A DNA stretch of 64,000 bases from Rhizobacter sp. Root404 (GTDB lineage Bacteria; Pseudomonadota; Gammaproteobacteria; Burkholderiales; Burkholderiaceae_C): NCBI RefSeq assembly GCF_001425865.1, contig NZ_LMDS01000004.1, positions 189,515-253,514 of the forward strand, given 5' to 3'. A program made the translations under genes and the position numbers. Below, piece by piece: positions 26,672-36,648 of the stretch; position 1 is the stretch's first letter; each line of letters begins with the position of its first letter. Under the pieces are notes generated by a model. It saw only the letters and a list, made by a program, of their open reading frames with translations, did no database searches and was not told the origin of the DNA.

Positions 26672-27151
26672 TCAGCGCAGCCGCATCTCAACGCGCCGCG
26701 CCGCACGGTCGTCGGCACCACCGGTGGTGACCATCGGCTTGTCCATCACGAGGCGGTCCGGCGCGACGCCGTTCGCCTCGAGGGCATGGCGCACCGCGAG
26801 GGCGCGCTGCTTGGCCAGTTCGGCGTTGGTGGCCGCATCGCCGCTGGCGTCGTGGAAACCGGAGATCAGCACCACCTTGCCGCTCTGCGCGCGGGCCGCG
26901 TCGGCGACCTTGACCAGCGTCTCCGATGCGTCCGGCGGCAGCGCGTCGGAGCCGAGCGCGAAGTAGATCCGGCCCTCGGGCTCGCCGGCGATCGCGGTCG
27001 CCACCGCGGTGGTGGTGGTGCTCGGCGGCTTGGCCGGCCCGCCCGTTCCGGCGCGGGCCGCGAGCAGCAGGACGCCGGCCACCACCAGCGCGATCAGTCC
27101 CGCCACCACCATCAGTGCGTAATTCTGGGTTTCGTCGTTTTGATCGTTCAC
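26672..27151 (-). CDS. OmpA-domain protein with one membrane anchor
   Basis: 159 residues. An N-terminal transmembrane segment (about 12-33) precedes a Thr/Ala linker and an OmpA-like peptidoglycan-binding domain (about 55-159: IYFALGSDALPPDASETL, then LISGFHDASGD, and NAELAKQRALAVRHAL). It lacks the beta-barrel, so it is an inner-membrane-anchored, periplasm-facing protein that may contact the cell wall. GTG start with GGAG eight to ten bases upstream; the gene was set by the family N-terminus. Confidence 0.78.
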   Translation of the reverse strand: MNDQNDETQNYALMVVAGLIALVVAGVLLLAARAGTGGPAKPPSTTTTAVATAIAGEPEGRIYFALGSDALPPDASETLVKVADAARAQSGKVVLISGFHDASGDAATNAELAKQRALAVRHALEANGVAPDRLVMDKPMVTTGGADDRAARRVEMRLR

Positions 27152-27193
27152 AGGTCTCTCCTGCTGGGACGGTTTCCATTCTAGAGTCACGTC

Positions 27194-27799
27194 ATGACGT
27201 CCCCGTTCTCGGCCCTGCACCTGCGCGACCCGCAACCGATGCTGGCGCAGGCGCTGCAGGACTGGGGCGGCGAGCACGATCTCTGGGTGTTCGGCTACGC
27301 CTCGCTGATCTGGCGGCCCGAGTTCGACGCCGACGAGCAGCGCGCCGCCGTCGTCCACGGCTGGCATCGCGCGCTCGAGATGCGCTCGCGGGTCAATCGC
27401 GGCACGCCCGAGTGCCCGGGGCTGGTGTTCGCGCTGGTGCCGGGCGGCTCGTGCCGAGGCATGGCCTATCGCATCGAACGCGCCCGTGCCGCGACCGAAC
27501 TGGAGCGCCTGTGGGTGCGCGAGATGCCGACCGGCGTGTACGACCCGAAGTGGCTCGCCTGCCGCACCGCGCAAGGACCGGTGCGCGCGCTGGCGTTCAC
27601 GCTCAGCCGGCGCAGCCCGGCGCACACCGGGCCGCTGTCGGATGCAGAGATGCTCGAGGTGCTGCGCTGCGCGACCGGCCGCTTCGGCAGCACGCTGGAC
27701 TACCTGCTCGAAACCTACCGCTCACTGAAGCACTGCGGCATCCATGACCGCGACATCGAGCGCCTGGTCGCGCTGGCGCGCCATCACCGCCTGGCCTGA
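27194..27799 (+). CDS. ChaC-like gamma-glutamylcyclotransferase
   Basis: 201-residue ChaC-family enzyme predicted to cleave glutathione to 5-oxoproline and Cys-Gly. The substrate loop WVFGYASLIWRPEF and the catalytic Glu region (about RRSPAHTGPLSDAEM onward, with conserved Y/E positions) fit ChaC. HGWHRALEMRSRVNRGTPE is characteristic. Divergent from the OmpA-like gene with 42 bases between starts; convergent with the nucleotidyltransferase. Confidence 0.85.
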   Translation: MTSPFSALHLRDPQPMLAQALQDWGGEHDLWVFGYASLIWRPEFDADEQRAAVVHGWHRALEMRSRVNRGTPECPGLVFALVPGGSCRGMAYRIERARAATELERLWVREMPTGVYDPKWLACRTAQGPVRALAFTLSRRSPAHTGPLSDAEMLEVLRCATGRFGSTLDYLLETYRSLKHCGIHDRDIERLVALARHHRLA

Positions 27800-27810
27800 C
27801 GCGCGGGCGG

Positions 27811-28437
27811 CTACCACCGCGGCGCGGGTGCGGCGACCGCGGCGCCGGCGCGACGCACTTCATCGAGATCGGCCAGCGTGTCCACATCGACCAGCACGCC
27901 CGGGTCGTCGACCTCGACGCCAACCGCCGGATAGCGCGCGATCAGGCGTCGCGCCCCTTCGTCGCCGCTGAGTTCGGCGAGCTCAGAATAGAGTTCGGGC
28001 GAAAAGCCGACCGGGTGGCCGCGCCTGCCCTTGTACTGCGCGTAGGCCACCGCGTGATGGTCCAGTTCGCGGGCGACCGCCTGCAGCGTGGTCGGCTGCA
28101 CGCGCGGCATGTCGCCGGGCAGGATCAGCCAGCCGTCCGCATCCGGCCGCGCCGCCACGCCGCACGCGATCGAGTAACCCATGCCGAGTTGCGCCTGGCC
28201 CGGCGCACCGACATCGGGCAGCACGATCACGTCGCGCGCCGCGACGCTGCGCCGCGCGATATCGGCCAGGCCTTCGGTCGTGACGACGATGACCTGCAGG
28301 TGGCTCGCGATCGCATGCTGCAACGTGCAGCCGAAGACGGTCGTCGCGCCCAGGTGCTGCGCGAGCTTGTGCTCGGTGCCCAGAAAGCGGGACCCCTTCC
28401 CCGCTGCCAGCACGATCACCGCAGGCCGCCCGCCCAT
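27811..28437 (-). CDS. MobA/MocA-like nucleotidyltransferase
   Basis: 208-residue NTP-transferase. The N-terminal signature VIVLAAGKGSRFLG binds the nucleotide; GDMPRVQPTTL supplies the metal-binding Asp, and the C-terminal VLVDVDTLADLDEVR is typical of MocA/CoxI-type molybdopterin nucleotidyltransferases. No molybdoenzyme gene is next to it, so the cofactor (CTP or GTP) and acceptor are undecided. ATG 28437 has GGAG upstream; an upstream frame extension is not supported. Confidence 0.78.
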   Translation of the reverse strand: MGGRPAVIVLAAGKGSRFLGTEHKLAQHLGATTVFGCTLQHAIASHLQVIVVTTEGLADIARRSVAARDVIVLPDVGAPGQAQLGMGYSIACGVAARPDADGWLILPGDMPRVQPTTLQAVARELDHHAVAYAQYKGRRGHPVGFSPELYSELAELSGDEGARRLIARYPAVGVEVDDPGVLVDVDTLADLDEVRRAGAAVAAPAPRW

Positions 28438-28628
28438 CGCATCCTCCCTGTGTTGCACGTTAGCGCTTGTAACCGGACGAATCTCACAATCTCCGGTTTT
28501 CGATGGCCCAAGAATGGGAGCCGGCACCGGTTTCAGGAAGTGGTGCCTTTACCTAAGGCCTACCCCGTACGTCGACGCGGTCGCGGCGGTCGTCGTGGCC
28601 GTCCGACGTGCCTTCCTATACTCGCCGC

Positions 28629-29264
28629 ATGAACGACATCGCCAACCTGCGCAAGAGCTACGAGCGTGCAGAGCTCGACGAATCGGCTTCGTTGGCCGAC
28701 CCCACGGCGCAGTTCGAGCACTGGCTGCACCAGGCGATCGAGGCGAAGCTGCCCGAGCCGAACGCGATGACGCTGGCCACCGTCGGTGCGAACGGGCGGC
28801 CCTCGAGTCGCATCGTGCTGATCAAGGGTGTGGATGCGCGCGGCATCGCCTGGTACACCAACTACGACAGCCGCAAGGGCCGAGAACTGGCGGCGCAGCC
28901 GTTCGCGGCGCTGCAGTTCCACTGGGTCGAGCTCGAGCGCGTGGTGCGGATCGAGGGCCGCGTCGAGAAGACCTCGGCCGAAGAATCGGACGCGTATTTC
29001 GCGACCCGCCCGCTCGACTCGCGCATCGGCGCCTGGGCCTCGCCGCAAAGCACGGTGATCGACTCGCGTGCGGTGCTGGTCGCGAACGCCGCGAAGATCG
29101 GTGCCCGCTACCTGATGAACCCGCCGCGCCCGCCGCACTGGGGCGGCTACCGGCTGGTGCCCGACACCTTCGAGTTCTGGCAGGGCCGGCCCTCGCGCCT
29201 GCACGACCGGCTGCGCTACAGGCTGGTCGACGGTGCCTGGATCCGCGAGCGCCTCGCGCCCTGA
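28629..29264 (+). CDS. pdxH: Pyridoxine/pyridoxamine 5'-phosphate oxidase
   Basis: 211-residue FMN enzyme making pyridoxal 5'-phosphate from the reduced B6 phosphates. Conserved segments: [21 protein letters not shown] (FMN and substrate binding), [18 protein letters not shown], and [20 protein letters not shown] with RLHDRLRY near the end. ATG 28629 chosen over 28608 by family N-terminus. The 191 bases upstream hold no other gene. Confidence 0.95.
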   Translation: MNDIANLRKSYERAELDESASLADPTAQFEHWLHQAIEAKLPEPNAMTLATVGANGRPSSRIVLIKGVDARGIAWYTNYDSRKGRELAAQPFAALQFHWVELERVVRIEGRVEKTSAEESDAYFATRPLDSRIGAWASPQSTVIDSRAVLVANAAKIGARYLMNPPRPPHWGGYRLVPDTFEFWQGRPSRLHDRLRYRLVDGAWIRERLAP

Positions 29265-29277
29265 CCCGCGTCGCGGG
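29265..29277. terminator. Short GC hairpin between convergent genes
   Basis: CCCGC-GTC-GCGGG, a 5-base-pair perfect stem with a 3-base loop between the pdxH stop and the DUF748 stop. It lacks a T tract, so it may only help separate the convergent transcripts. Confidence 0.3.
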
Positions 29278-29282
29278 CCGGG

Positions 29283-32200
29283 TCAGTTGACGGCGAGCGA
29301 GAGCTGCACCCGCGGCGTCCAGCTCGCATCGTCCTCGCCCGATACGCGCAGCTTCGGCGCGGCCAGGAACAGGCGCTCGCTCGGCAGGCCCTTCGCGATC
29401 AGCGCATCGCGCACCGCGATGCCGCGCTGCAACGCGAGCTCGCGCATCGCCTCGGCGGTGACCGGCGCGCGCCCCTTCAGCAACGCCTCCATCTCGGGGC
29501 CCGGGATGTCCTTCGCGAAGCCGATCAGGTTGCGCGGCTTGTTCGGCAGATCGGTGTCCTTGTAGACCTCCTTCAGCAGCCGTGCGCGCTCTTCCGCGCC
29601 GAGCACGACCGGGGCAGGCGCCGCGCTGGCGGCGCCGCTCGCCGGCGCCGGCGCAACGGTGGCACCGTTGCGCAAGCCTTCGCGGCGCTGCTGGGCGATC
29701 AGGCGCGCCTCGAGTGCGGCGGCCTGGAACGCCTCGCGCTCCGAGTTCGGGTCGGCCGCGCCGGTCACCGTCATCTTCAGGCTCGGCCGGTCGGTCAACG
29801 CCTTCGCGACCTTGTCGATCGCGCCGGCGCCGCTGCCGGTGATCTGCGCGGTGCCGGGCTTGAATTCCACCAGACTCAGGTCATCGCCTCCGCCGCCCCC
29901 GCCGAGCAGCGCGAACGGCGACGTGATCGCCTTCGTCAGCAGGTTCACGATCACCTTCCAGATGATCGCGCCGACGCGGAACTGCGGATCGTTGACGCTG
30001 CCGCTGACCGGCAGGTTGATGTCGATCACACCGTTGCGGTCCTTCAGCAGCGCGACCGCCAGCAGCACCGGCAGCTTGGTCGCGTCCTTCGACTCGATCT
30101 TGTCGCCGAAGGTCAGCTGGTTCAGCACGACCTGGTTGCGTGCGTCGAGCTTGCCGTCGGCATCGATCTTGTAGGCCACGTCCATCGTCAGCTTGCCGCG
30201 CTCGATCGCGTAGCCGACGTACTTGCCGGCGTAGGGCGACAGCGGTGCGAGTTCGAGATCGGTGGCCTTGGCCTGGATGTCGAGCGCGAGCGGCTTGACC
30301 GTCGGGTTCACCTGGCCGCTGATCTCGAGCAGCGCGGTGCCGGCGGCGCGGCCGCGCAATGCGACCGTCGCCATCTCGCGGGTGCCGGAGCTGAACGCGC
30401 CGAGCGTGCCGTTCAACTCGGTCAGCGCGGCGCTGTAGTTCGGGCGCACGAAGCGGTCGGTGAAGTCGACGCGGCCGTTGGTCAGCGTCGTGCCGCCGAT
30501 GCGGAGGTCCACCGGCAGTTCGCCCTCGGGTCGCTCTGCGGGGGGTGCACTCGCCGGCGCGGAGGCCACGACGGCCGACGCGGGTGGTGACGCGGGCGCC
30601 ACGCCGCCCAGCGGCACGGGCTCGGGCGCCGAACCGGCCGCGACGTCCTGCAAGTTGAAGCGACCCTGTTCCGTGATCACCAGCCGTGAGTAGAAGTCGC
30701 TCAGCGCGGCCTCGCCGATCTCGATCCGCGGCCGCGCTTTCGGCTTCATCGCGACCTTCACACCCTTCAGCGCGAACGACTGCCAGCTCAGCAGTTCCTC
30801 GCCGTCCTGCACGCTGGCCGGCGCGCCCTTCTCGGGCAGCGTCGAGACGTGCACGTCGCCGAGCAACACGTCGCCGGCGGCGCTGGCGTCGAGGCCATTC
30901 GCAAGTTGACGAACGTCGAACTTGCCGACGTAGCCGACCTCGGCGCGCTGCAGTGTCAGCTGCGCCAGATCGGCGAAGTACGGCTTGAACAGCTGAACCG
31001 GCACACGCTCGACCTTCAGGTTGCCGTTGGCCAGCAGCGGCTGCAGGCCGACGCGGCCCTTGTAGTCGAACGTGCCGTTCGCGCGCTGCCGGTCGCGCGT
31101 GACGCCGCCGACGCGGCCGCTCAGCTGCACGCTCGCGGCGGGCACCGCGCGGTCGCCGTGCCACTCGACGTTCTGCATCGCTGCGCGCAGGTTGGCGACC
31201 TCGGCGCGCACCGGCTCGCTGACGCCGCGCCGCACGACCTCGTCGGCAAAGCGCACCTGCCCGCCGTCCAGCAGGAAGTCCTTGACCTGCACGCGCCACG
31301 GCGCGGTCGACGCCCCCGGTCGCGCGGGCGGGTCGGCGGGTCGCGACGCGGCCGGCTGGTCCACGACCCAGCGCTCCACGTTGAGGCGCCCCTCCCGGTC
31401 GCGGGTGACGTAGACGACCGGCTGCACCAGCTTGACGCTGCCGAGCGTCACGTTGCGTGCAAGCAGATCGACCTGCAGACCCGCGAGCGCGAGCTGCTTT
31501 AGCGCGACGGCATCGGGCGCGTTGCGTGCCGGCCGCGCCTCGCGCACCTTGAGGTCGTCGAGCGCGAGCTGGTCGACAGAGAGTTGCAGCCGCGGCGCAT
31601 CGGCCGCGCCGGACCAATCGAGCCGCGCCTGGGCCGCGAGCTGGCCGGCCACGCTGGGCACCAGCGCCTGCGCCAGGTAGGGCGCGAACATGCCGAGCGA
31701 GAGCCGCGAGATCGACACGTCGAGCCTGGCGTCGTGGTCGGTCACCGGGCCCGCCGCCGTGAACTCGGCGAACGCGGTAGCGGCACTCGCCGCCGCCGCC
31801 GCCGCGCGCGGCGCGGTGCCCGACGGCGCGCTGCGCAGCGCGCCCTTGACCGACACGTTTACCGCCTTGTCCAGCGGCCAGCGCAGCTGCTTCGCGACGA
31901 TGGACAGGCCATCGAGCTGCAGGGCGGCGGCGGGTTGCACGGCGGCGTCGGACCAGAGCACGCGCGCATCGGCGAGGTCGAGCGATTCGAGGCTGGCCTG
32001 CCACGCCGCCGGCGCCTCGGCGCGCCGCGCAGCCGCCGAAGCGGCCGAAGCTGCCGATGCCGCGGCGACGGACACCGGGGCGGACGCCGCCGCGCTCCCC
32101 GGCGTCGCGAGCCGCAGCAGGTTGATCCGCCCGGCAGCGTCGCGGCTCGCGTGGACGTGCAGGCCGTCGATCTTCAGGCTGTCGAGGCCCACCTTGCGCG

Positions 32201-33113
32201 CCAGCGGCTGCACGTCACTCAAGCGCAGGCTCAGCTGCCGCCATGCGGCGAGCGGCGCGCCGCCCGCATCGGTGAGCGCGAGATCGCGGGCGCCGACCAT
32301 CCCCTTCAACGCGACGCTCGGCGCACTCCCCGGGGGGACGGAGAAGCTGAGCGCGATGTCCGCCGAGACACGCCCTTGCGTGACGCGCACCGGCAGCGAC
32401 GCCGGCAGATAGGGCAGGTACGGCGCGAGATCCAGATCGGTCATCGCGAGCTTGAGGTCGCCCGCCCTGGTCTGCGCGAACGGCGTGGCCTGGGCACCAC
32501 TGTCGAACGGCGTGCCGTTGAGCCGGAACGCGAGTCGCGGCTCGACCTTGACCTGCACTTGCGCCGGCAGATTGGAAATGAACGGCAACGTCAACTGCAG
32601 CGCATCGACGTTGTGCACGCGCTGCACCGGCCGGTCGTCGAAGCGCAGCTGCGCATCGCGCACCTGCAGGTTGTAGAGCGCGAAGCGCGCGGGTTCTGCA
32701 TCCGGTTTCGCATCCGGCTTCGGCGTGAAGCGCGTGATCAGGTCGTCGATGTCGTAGTGCCCCTCGGCCGTTCGCGCCACGCGCACACGCAGGCCGTCGA
32801 CGTCGAGCGCCTCGATCACCGGCGCCAGCCGGAACAGCGACGAGGTCGAGACGTCGGCGCGCAGCCGCCCGACCTTCAGCAGCGGCTCAGACGCCGGCGC
32901 GGGCCCGCCGACCGCCAGGTCCGACAGCGCGAGCTCCAGCGTCCACGGGTGGAAGCTGACGGCGCCGAGCGTCACCGGCCGACCGAGCGCCTCGCTGGCG
33001 CGCAGCGGCAACTGCCACTTCAGCAACGGCGGCACGGCCAGCCACACGGCGATCCACAGCAGCAGCACCGCTCCCACGACCCACGCCAAGCGCCTCAGCC
33101 AGACCACCACCAT
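29283..33113 (-). CDS. DUF748 / AsmA-like giant envelope protein
   Basis: 1276 residues with a single N-terminal membrane anchor (about 5-32), then repeated beta-strand-rich AsmA/TamB-like segments facing the periplasm (VKVGRLRADVS, VRVARTAEGHYD, and repeats of the form LDGLxV). The C-terminal part (about 1060-1276) carries SLVEFKPGTAQITGSG and a later RGIAVRDALIAKGLPSERLF, an OmpA-like terminal block. DUF748 proteins are thought to act in envelope integrity or lipid transport between membranes; function here is inferred only from fold. AGGAGG lies four bases before the ATG. Confidence 0.82.
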   Translation of the reverse strand: MVVVWLRRLAWVVGAVLLLWIAVWLAVPPLLKWQLPLRASEALGRPVTLGAVSFHPWTLELALSDLAVGGPAPASEPLLKVGRLRADVSTSSLFRLAPVIEALDVDGLRVRVARTAEGHYDIDDLITRFTPKPDAKPDAEPARFALYNLQVRDAQLRFDDRPVQRVHNVDALQLTLPFISNLPAQVQVKVEPRLAFRLNGTPFDSGAQATPFAQTRAGDLKLAMTDLDLAPYLPYLPASLPVRVTQGRVSADIALSFSVPPGSAPSVALKGMVGARDLALTDAGGAPLAAWRQLSLRLSDVQPLARKVGLDSLKIDGLHVHASRDAAGRINLLRLATPGSAAASAPVSVAAASAASAASAAARRAEAPAAWQASLESLDLADARVLWSDAAVQPAAALQLDGLSIVAKQLRWPLDKAVNVSVKGALRSAPSGTAPRAAAAAASAATAFAEFTAAGPVTDHDARLDVSISRLSLGMFAPYLAQALVPSVAGQLAAQARLDWSGAADAPRLQLSVDQLALDDLKVREARPARNAPDAVALKQLALAGLQVDLLARNVTLGSVKLVQPVVYVTRDREGRLNVERWVVDQPAASRPADPPARPGASTAPWRVQVKDFLLDGGQVRFADEVVRRGVSEPVRAEVANLRAAMQNVEWHGDRAVPAASVQLSGRVGGVTRDRQRANGTFDYKGRVGLQPLLANGNLKVERVPVQLFKPYFADLAQLTLQRAEVGYVGKFDVRQLANGLDASAAGDVLLGDVHVSTLPEKGAPASVQDGEELLSWQSFALKGVKVAMKPKARPRIEIGEAALSDFYSRLVITEQGRFNLQDVAAGSAPEPVPLGGVAPASPPASAVVASAPASAPPAERPEGELPVDLRIGGTTLTNGRVDFTDRFVRPNYSAALTELNGTLGAFSSGTREMATVALRGRAAGTALLEISGQVNPTVKPLALDIQAKATDLELAPLSPYAGKYVGYAIERGKLTMDVAYKIDADGKLDARNQVVLNQLTFGDKIESKDATKLPVLLAVALLKDRNGVIDINLPVSGSVNDPQFRVGAIIWKVIVNLLTKAITSPFALLGGGGGGDDLSLVEFKPGTAQITGSGAGAIDKVAKALTDRPSLKMTVTGAADPNSEREAFQAAALEARLIAQQRREGLRNGATVAPAPASGAASAAPAPVVLGAEERARLLKEVYKDTDLPNKPRNLIGFAKDIPGPEMEALLKGRAPVTAEAMRELALQRGIAVRDALIAKGLPSERLFLAAPKLRVSGEDDASWTPRVQLSLAVN

Positions 33114-33171
33114 CCACCTCCTGCATCACCGGCCGCTTGCCGAGGGCGCCATCGTGTCACAACACGACGCC

Positions 33172-33684
33172 TCAGGGCTCGCCATCCCAGTAGTCCAGCT
33201 CGTCGGCCGCGCGGTGAACGTGATCGAATGAATGGGCGACGCCCTCGCGCGTACCGCGCGCCATCGCCAGGTACTTGCCCGAATCCGGGTACTCGACCAC
33301 CTCGGGGCTCTCGCGCGTGCTGATCGACAGGTAGGTCAGCGGCCCCGCGGAGGTGTTGACGATCTGGTGCGGGTAGTCCGGCCCGGGCGGGATGAACACC
33401 ACGTCGCCGGCGACGAGCGGGAGGATCTCGCCCGCGACCCGCAGGCTGCCTTCGCCGTCGAGCACGACGAACGCCTCCTCCTGCGCATAGTGGAAGTGGT
33501 AAGGGCAGCCGCGCATTCCCGGCGCGAGCGTGTCGACGCTGATGCCGATCTTGACGGCCGCGGTGCCGGTGCCCAGGCGCGCGCACAGCGTGTCGTAGAA
33601 CGGCGCGCGCAGTTCGCGGTGCTTCTCGATCGTGTGGTGGTTGCGGATCAGTCGCTCGCGCAGTTGGGCGGACTTCTCGTTCAT
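33172..33684 (-). CDS. Cupin-domain protein
   Basis: 170-residue single cupin barrel. Motif 1 PYHFHYAQEEAFVVLDGEG holds two His and a Glu for metal binding; motif 2 is GPDYPHQIVN. Substrate unknown; such proteins bind small sugars or acids or act as simple dioxygenases/isomerases. ATG 33684 is preferred over 33690 because GAGG is six bases upstream of it. Confidence 0.75.
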   Translation of the reverse strand: MNEKSAQLRERLIRNHHTIEKHRELRAPFYDTLCARLGTGTAAVKIGISVDTLAPGMRGCPYHFHYAQEEAFVVLDGEGSLRVAGEILPLVAGDVVFIPPGPDYPHQIVNTSAGPLTYLSISTRESPEVVEYPDSGKYLAMARGTREGVAHSFDHVHRAADELDYWDGEP

Positions 33685-33785
33685 CGGCATCCTCGTGGTC
33701 GATCAGCGCCGGATGATGCGCCAAATGCCGCAAGACCCTGCTGCACAATCCCGGGCCGCCGCACCCTCCTGCCGACTTCCACACC

Positions 33786-34589
33786 GTGAACAGCCTCTTC
33801 GCCCTGCTCGACATCACTGCCTGGAAGCCGGTCGTCACGGCGCTGCTGCTGCCGCCGGTGCCGTTCCTGCTGATGATGCTGGTCGGTGCGCGGCTGATCC
33901 TGCCGCGGCGCGGGCTGGGCTGGTCGGTGGTGCTGCTGGGCGCGGTGCTGGTCTGGCTCAGCGGCTGCGTCGGCGCGGCGCAATGGCTGTCACAAACGCT
34001 GCTGCAGCCCCCGGCCGCACTGAGCGCCGCCCGCGTGCAGGCGCTGCGCGCGCCGTCGAACCCGTCGACCGCGATCGTCGTGCTCGGCGGCGGGCTCGAG
34101 CCGCTCGCGCCCGAATACGGCACCGGCAACCTCGCCTACGCGTCGCTCGAACGACTGCGCTACGGCGTCTGGCTCGGGCGCCAGACCGGGCTGCCGGTCG
34201 CGTTCAGCGGCGGTGTCGGCTGGGCCCAGCCCGATGCGATGCCCGAAGCCCGCATCGCCGCAACGATCGCCGCCGGCGAGTTCGGCCGCCCGCTCAAGTG
34301 GGTCGAGGACCAGTCGCGCGACACGCGCGAAAACGCCGACCGCACCGTCGCGCTGCTGCGGCCGGCCGGCATCCGCCACATCGTGCTGGTGACCCACGGC
34401 TGGCACATGCCGCGCGCGCTGCGCGCGTTCCGCAACGCGGCCGGGCCGGACATCCGCATCGAGCCGGCGCCGATGGGCCTGGCGCGCGGCACCGAACTGC
34501 CGGTGCTGAACTGGATGCCGTCGTCGAAGGGGCTGACCGACGTGCGCCATATCGTGCGGGAGTGGCTGGGCCGCGTCGCCGGGGCCTAG
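33786..34589 (+). CDS. YdcF/ElyC/SanA family protein
   Basis: 267 residues. Two N-terminal membrane segments (about 15-37 and 44-65) precede a DUF218 domain (about 95-260) with IVVLGGGLEPL, SGG at about 139-141, EDQSRDTRENA, and VLVTHGWHMPRALRAF. Family members act in cell-envelope polysaccharide or lipid-carrier processes; no reaction is established. GTG start. Convergent with the IclR gene. Confidence 0.8.
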   Translation: MNSLFALLDITAWKPVVTALLLPPVPFLLMMLVGARLILPRRGLGWSVVLLGAVLVWLSGCVGAAQWLSQTLLQPPAALSAARVQALRAPSNPSTAIVVLGGGLEPLAPEYGTGNLAYASLERLRYGVWLGRQTGLPVAFSGGVGWAQPDAMPEARIAATIAAGEFGRPLKWVEDQSRDTRENADRTVALLRPAGIRHIVLVTHGWHMPRALRAFRNAAGPDIRIEPAPMGLARGTELPVLNWMPSSKGLTDVRHIVREWLGRVAGA

Positions 34590-34596
34590 CGGGCCT

Positions 34597-35448
34597 TCAG
34601 GGGGCGCGGGTCGGGCCGTCCAGCCGCAGGCTGTCCGACGGCCGACGCAAGGCCGCGTCGAACGGGTTGATCTGCGCCGACAGCGCCTTGGCCTCGCGCT
34701 GGAGCAGCTCGATCACGACCGGCAACCGCTCCGCGTTCAAGCGGTTCGTCAGCGTGCCGACGCTGAGCGCCGCGACGACCCGCCCGTTGCGGTCGAACAC
34801 CGGTACCGCAGCGCCGGCCATGCCTTCGAGCAGCCCGGAGTTGGTGTTCGAATAGCCCTGCGCACGCACCTTCGCGCCCTCGGTGCGCAGGAACACCTCG
34901 TCGAACGCTCCCATCGGGCGGATGCGCGGCACGTTGTAGCGCATCACCTCGTCTTGCTCGGCCGGCGGCAGGTGGGCCAGGATCGTCAGCGCGCCCTGCC
35001 CGACGCCGAGCGGCACGCGCCCGCCGATGTCGCCGGTGAACGAGCGGATCGGGAACGGCCCTTCCCAGCGGTCGAGGCAGACGGCATCGAAGCCGCTGCG
35101 CACGAGCAGGAACACGCTGTCGCCCAGCGACGCGCCGAGCCGCAGCAGCGCGGGGCGGCACAGCGCGCGCAGGCCGCCGCTGTCGCCGGCGCGGGCCGCG
35201 AGCGCGAAGAAATCGATCGCGAGCCGGTAGCGCTTGCCGGGCACCGCCTGCTCGACCAGGCCCTCGTCGATCAGCTGCTGCAGCAGCCGGTGGGTGGTGG
35301 CCTGGGTCTGCCCGAGCTGCGCGCACAGCTCGCTGACCCGCATGCCCGCCTCGGCATTCGCGGCCAGCGCACGCAGGATCTCGACGGCCCGGTGGAGGCT
35401 GGAGATCGCCTTGTCGTCTGCGGGGGAATTTCGATCATCGGATTTCAT
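34597..35448 (-). CDS. IclR family transcriptional regulator
   Basis: 283 residues. Winged HTH at the N-terminus (about 20-75: SELCAQLGQTQATTHRLLQQL) and a ligand-binding GAF-like domain (VPLGVGQGALTILAHLP, and GMAGAAVPVFDRNGRVVAALSV). Several starts are possible (GTG 35475, ATG 35466, ATG 35448); 35448 has AGGA eight bases upstream. Divergent from the ABC/dehydrogenase operon, which it most likely controls by sensing the substrate. Confidence 0.85.
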   Translation of the reverse strand: MKSDDRNSPADDKAISSLHRAVEILRALAANAEAGMRVSELCAQLGQTQATTHRLLQQLIDEGLVEQAVPGKRYRLAIDFFALAARAGDSGGLRALCRPALLRLGASLGDSVFLLVRSGFDAVCLDRWEGPFPIRSFTGDIGGRVPLGVGQGALTILAHLPPAEQDEVMRYNVPRIRPMGAFDEVFLRTEGAKVRAQGYSNTNSGLLEGMAGAAVPVFDRNGRVVAALSVGTLTNRLNAERLPVVIELLQREAKALSAQINPFDAALRRPSDSLRLDGPTRAP

Positions 35449-35481
35449 GATCTGCATCCTAGCCATTTTTTTCACCCAACG

Positions 35482-35502
35482 GAACAGGCATGAATCTTGT
35501 TC
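35482..35502. promoter_or_regulatory. Candidate IclR operator
   Basis: GAACA (35482-35486) and TGTTC (35498-35502) form a 5-base inverted repeat with an 11-base spacer in the 126-base divergent gap. Position suits control of both iclR and the ABC operon. The arms are short, so this is tentative. Confidence 0.4.
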
Positions 35503-35574
35503 TATCTATCGGGTTTTCATTGATGACGCACCGAATGGGCGCGTACGACACTGAACCGCCCCGGGAGCCTGCCC

Positions 35575-36648
35575 ATGTCGTTTCTGATCCTCGAAGGCGT
35601 CTCGAAGTACTACGGTGACTTCGGTGCGCTGATCGACATGAACCTGACCGTCGAGCGCGGCGAGTTCATCTCGCTGCTCGGCCCGTCGGGATGCGGCAAG
35701 ACGACCACGCTGCAGGCGATCGCCGGGCTGATCCCGGTCACACGCGGCCGCATGCGGCTCGACGGGCACGACATCACGAACCTGCCGGTGAACCAGCGCG
35801 GTCTCGGCATCGTGTTCCAGAGCTATGCGCTGTTCCCGCACATGACGGTGGCCGAGAACGTCAGCTTCGGCCTCGAGATGCGGCAGGTCGCGAAGCACGA
35901 ACGCGACCTGCGCATTACCGAGATGCTCAAGCTCGTGCACCTCGACGCGCACGCCGCCCGCTACCCGCGCGAGCTGTCCGGCGGCCAGCGCCAGCGGGTC
36001 GCGATCGCGCGCGCGCTGGTGATCGCGCCGCCGGTCCTGCTGCTCGACGAGCCGCTGTCCAACCTCGATGCCAAGTTGCGCGAGGAGATGCAGTTCGAAC
36101 TTCGCCGCATCCAGCGCAAGGTCGGCACGACCACGATCATGGTCACGCACGATCAGGCCGAGGCGCTTTCGATCAGCGACCGCGTGGTCGTGATGGAGGC
36201 CGGCCGCGCGACCCAGATCGACGCGCCCTATCGCCTCTACGAACACCCGCGGACCGAGTTCATCTCGAGCTTCGTCGGCAAGACCAACCTGCTGCCGGGC
36301 ACGGTCGCGCGCGGTGCGAGCGGCACCGAGGTGGTGCTGGCGCAAGGCCAGCGGGTGGAGGTCGATGGCGGCGAGTTCGCCAGCGGCGCGGCGGTCACCG
36401 TCTGCCTGCGGCCGGAGAAGCTGTTCTTCACCGCCGAGGCCGACGGCACCGTCGAGGCGCGGATCGAGGAGCGCTTCTTCCTCGGCAGCCAATGGCTGTA
36501 CCGCGTCAGCACCGCGCTCGGCGAGCTCGAGGTCAGCTGCGCGAACGACGGCAGCGCGCCGCTGCCCGAGCACGCGGTCGTGCATCTCGCCTGGGCGCGC
36601 GATGTGGCCAGACTGGTGGCCCCGAGCGCCGCGAAGGCCGCGGCATGA
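35575..36648 (+). CDS. ABC transporter ATPase, polyamine/opine type (PotA-like)
   Basis: 357-residue ATPase of a periplasmic-binding-protein importer. Walker A GPSGCGKTT (about 40-48), signature LSGGQRQRVAIARAL (about 136), Walker B LLLDEPLSNLDAKL and a switch His in MVTHDQAEAL. A TOBE domain follows (about 280-350). First gene of a seven-gene operon; its stop overlaps the permease ATG by four bases. It would energise import of the substrate oxidised by the dehydrogenase encoded downstream. Confidence 0.92.
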   Translation: MSFLILEGVSKYYGDFGALIDMNLTVERGEFISLLGPSGCGKTTTLQAIAGLIPVTRGRMRLDGHDITNLPVNQRGLGIVFQSYALFPHMTVAENVSFGLEMRQVAKHERDLRITEMLKLVHLDAHAARYPRELSGGQRQRVAIARALVIAPPVLLLDEPLSNLDAKLREEMQFELRRIQRKVGTTTIMVTHDQAEALSISDRVVVMEAGRATQIDAPYRLYEHPRTEFISSFVGKTNLLPGTVARGASGTEVVLAQGQRVEVDGGEFASGAAVTVCLRPEKLFFTAEADGTVEARIEERFFLGSQWLYRVSTALGELEVSCANDGSAPLPEHAVVHLAWARDVARLVAPSAAKAAA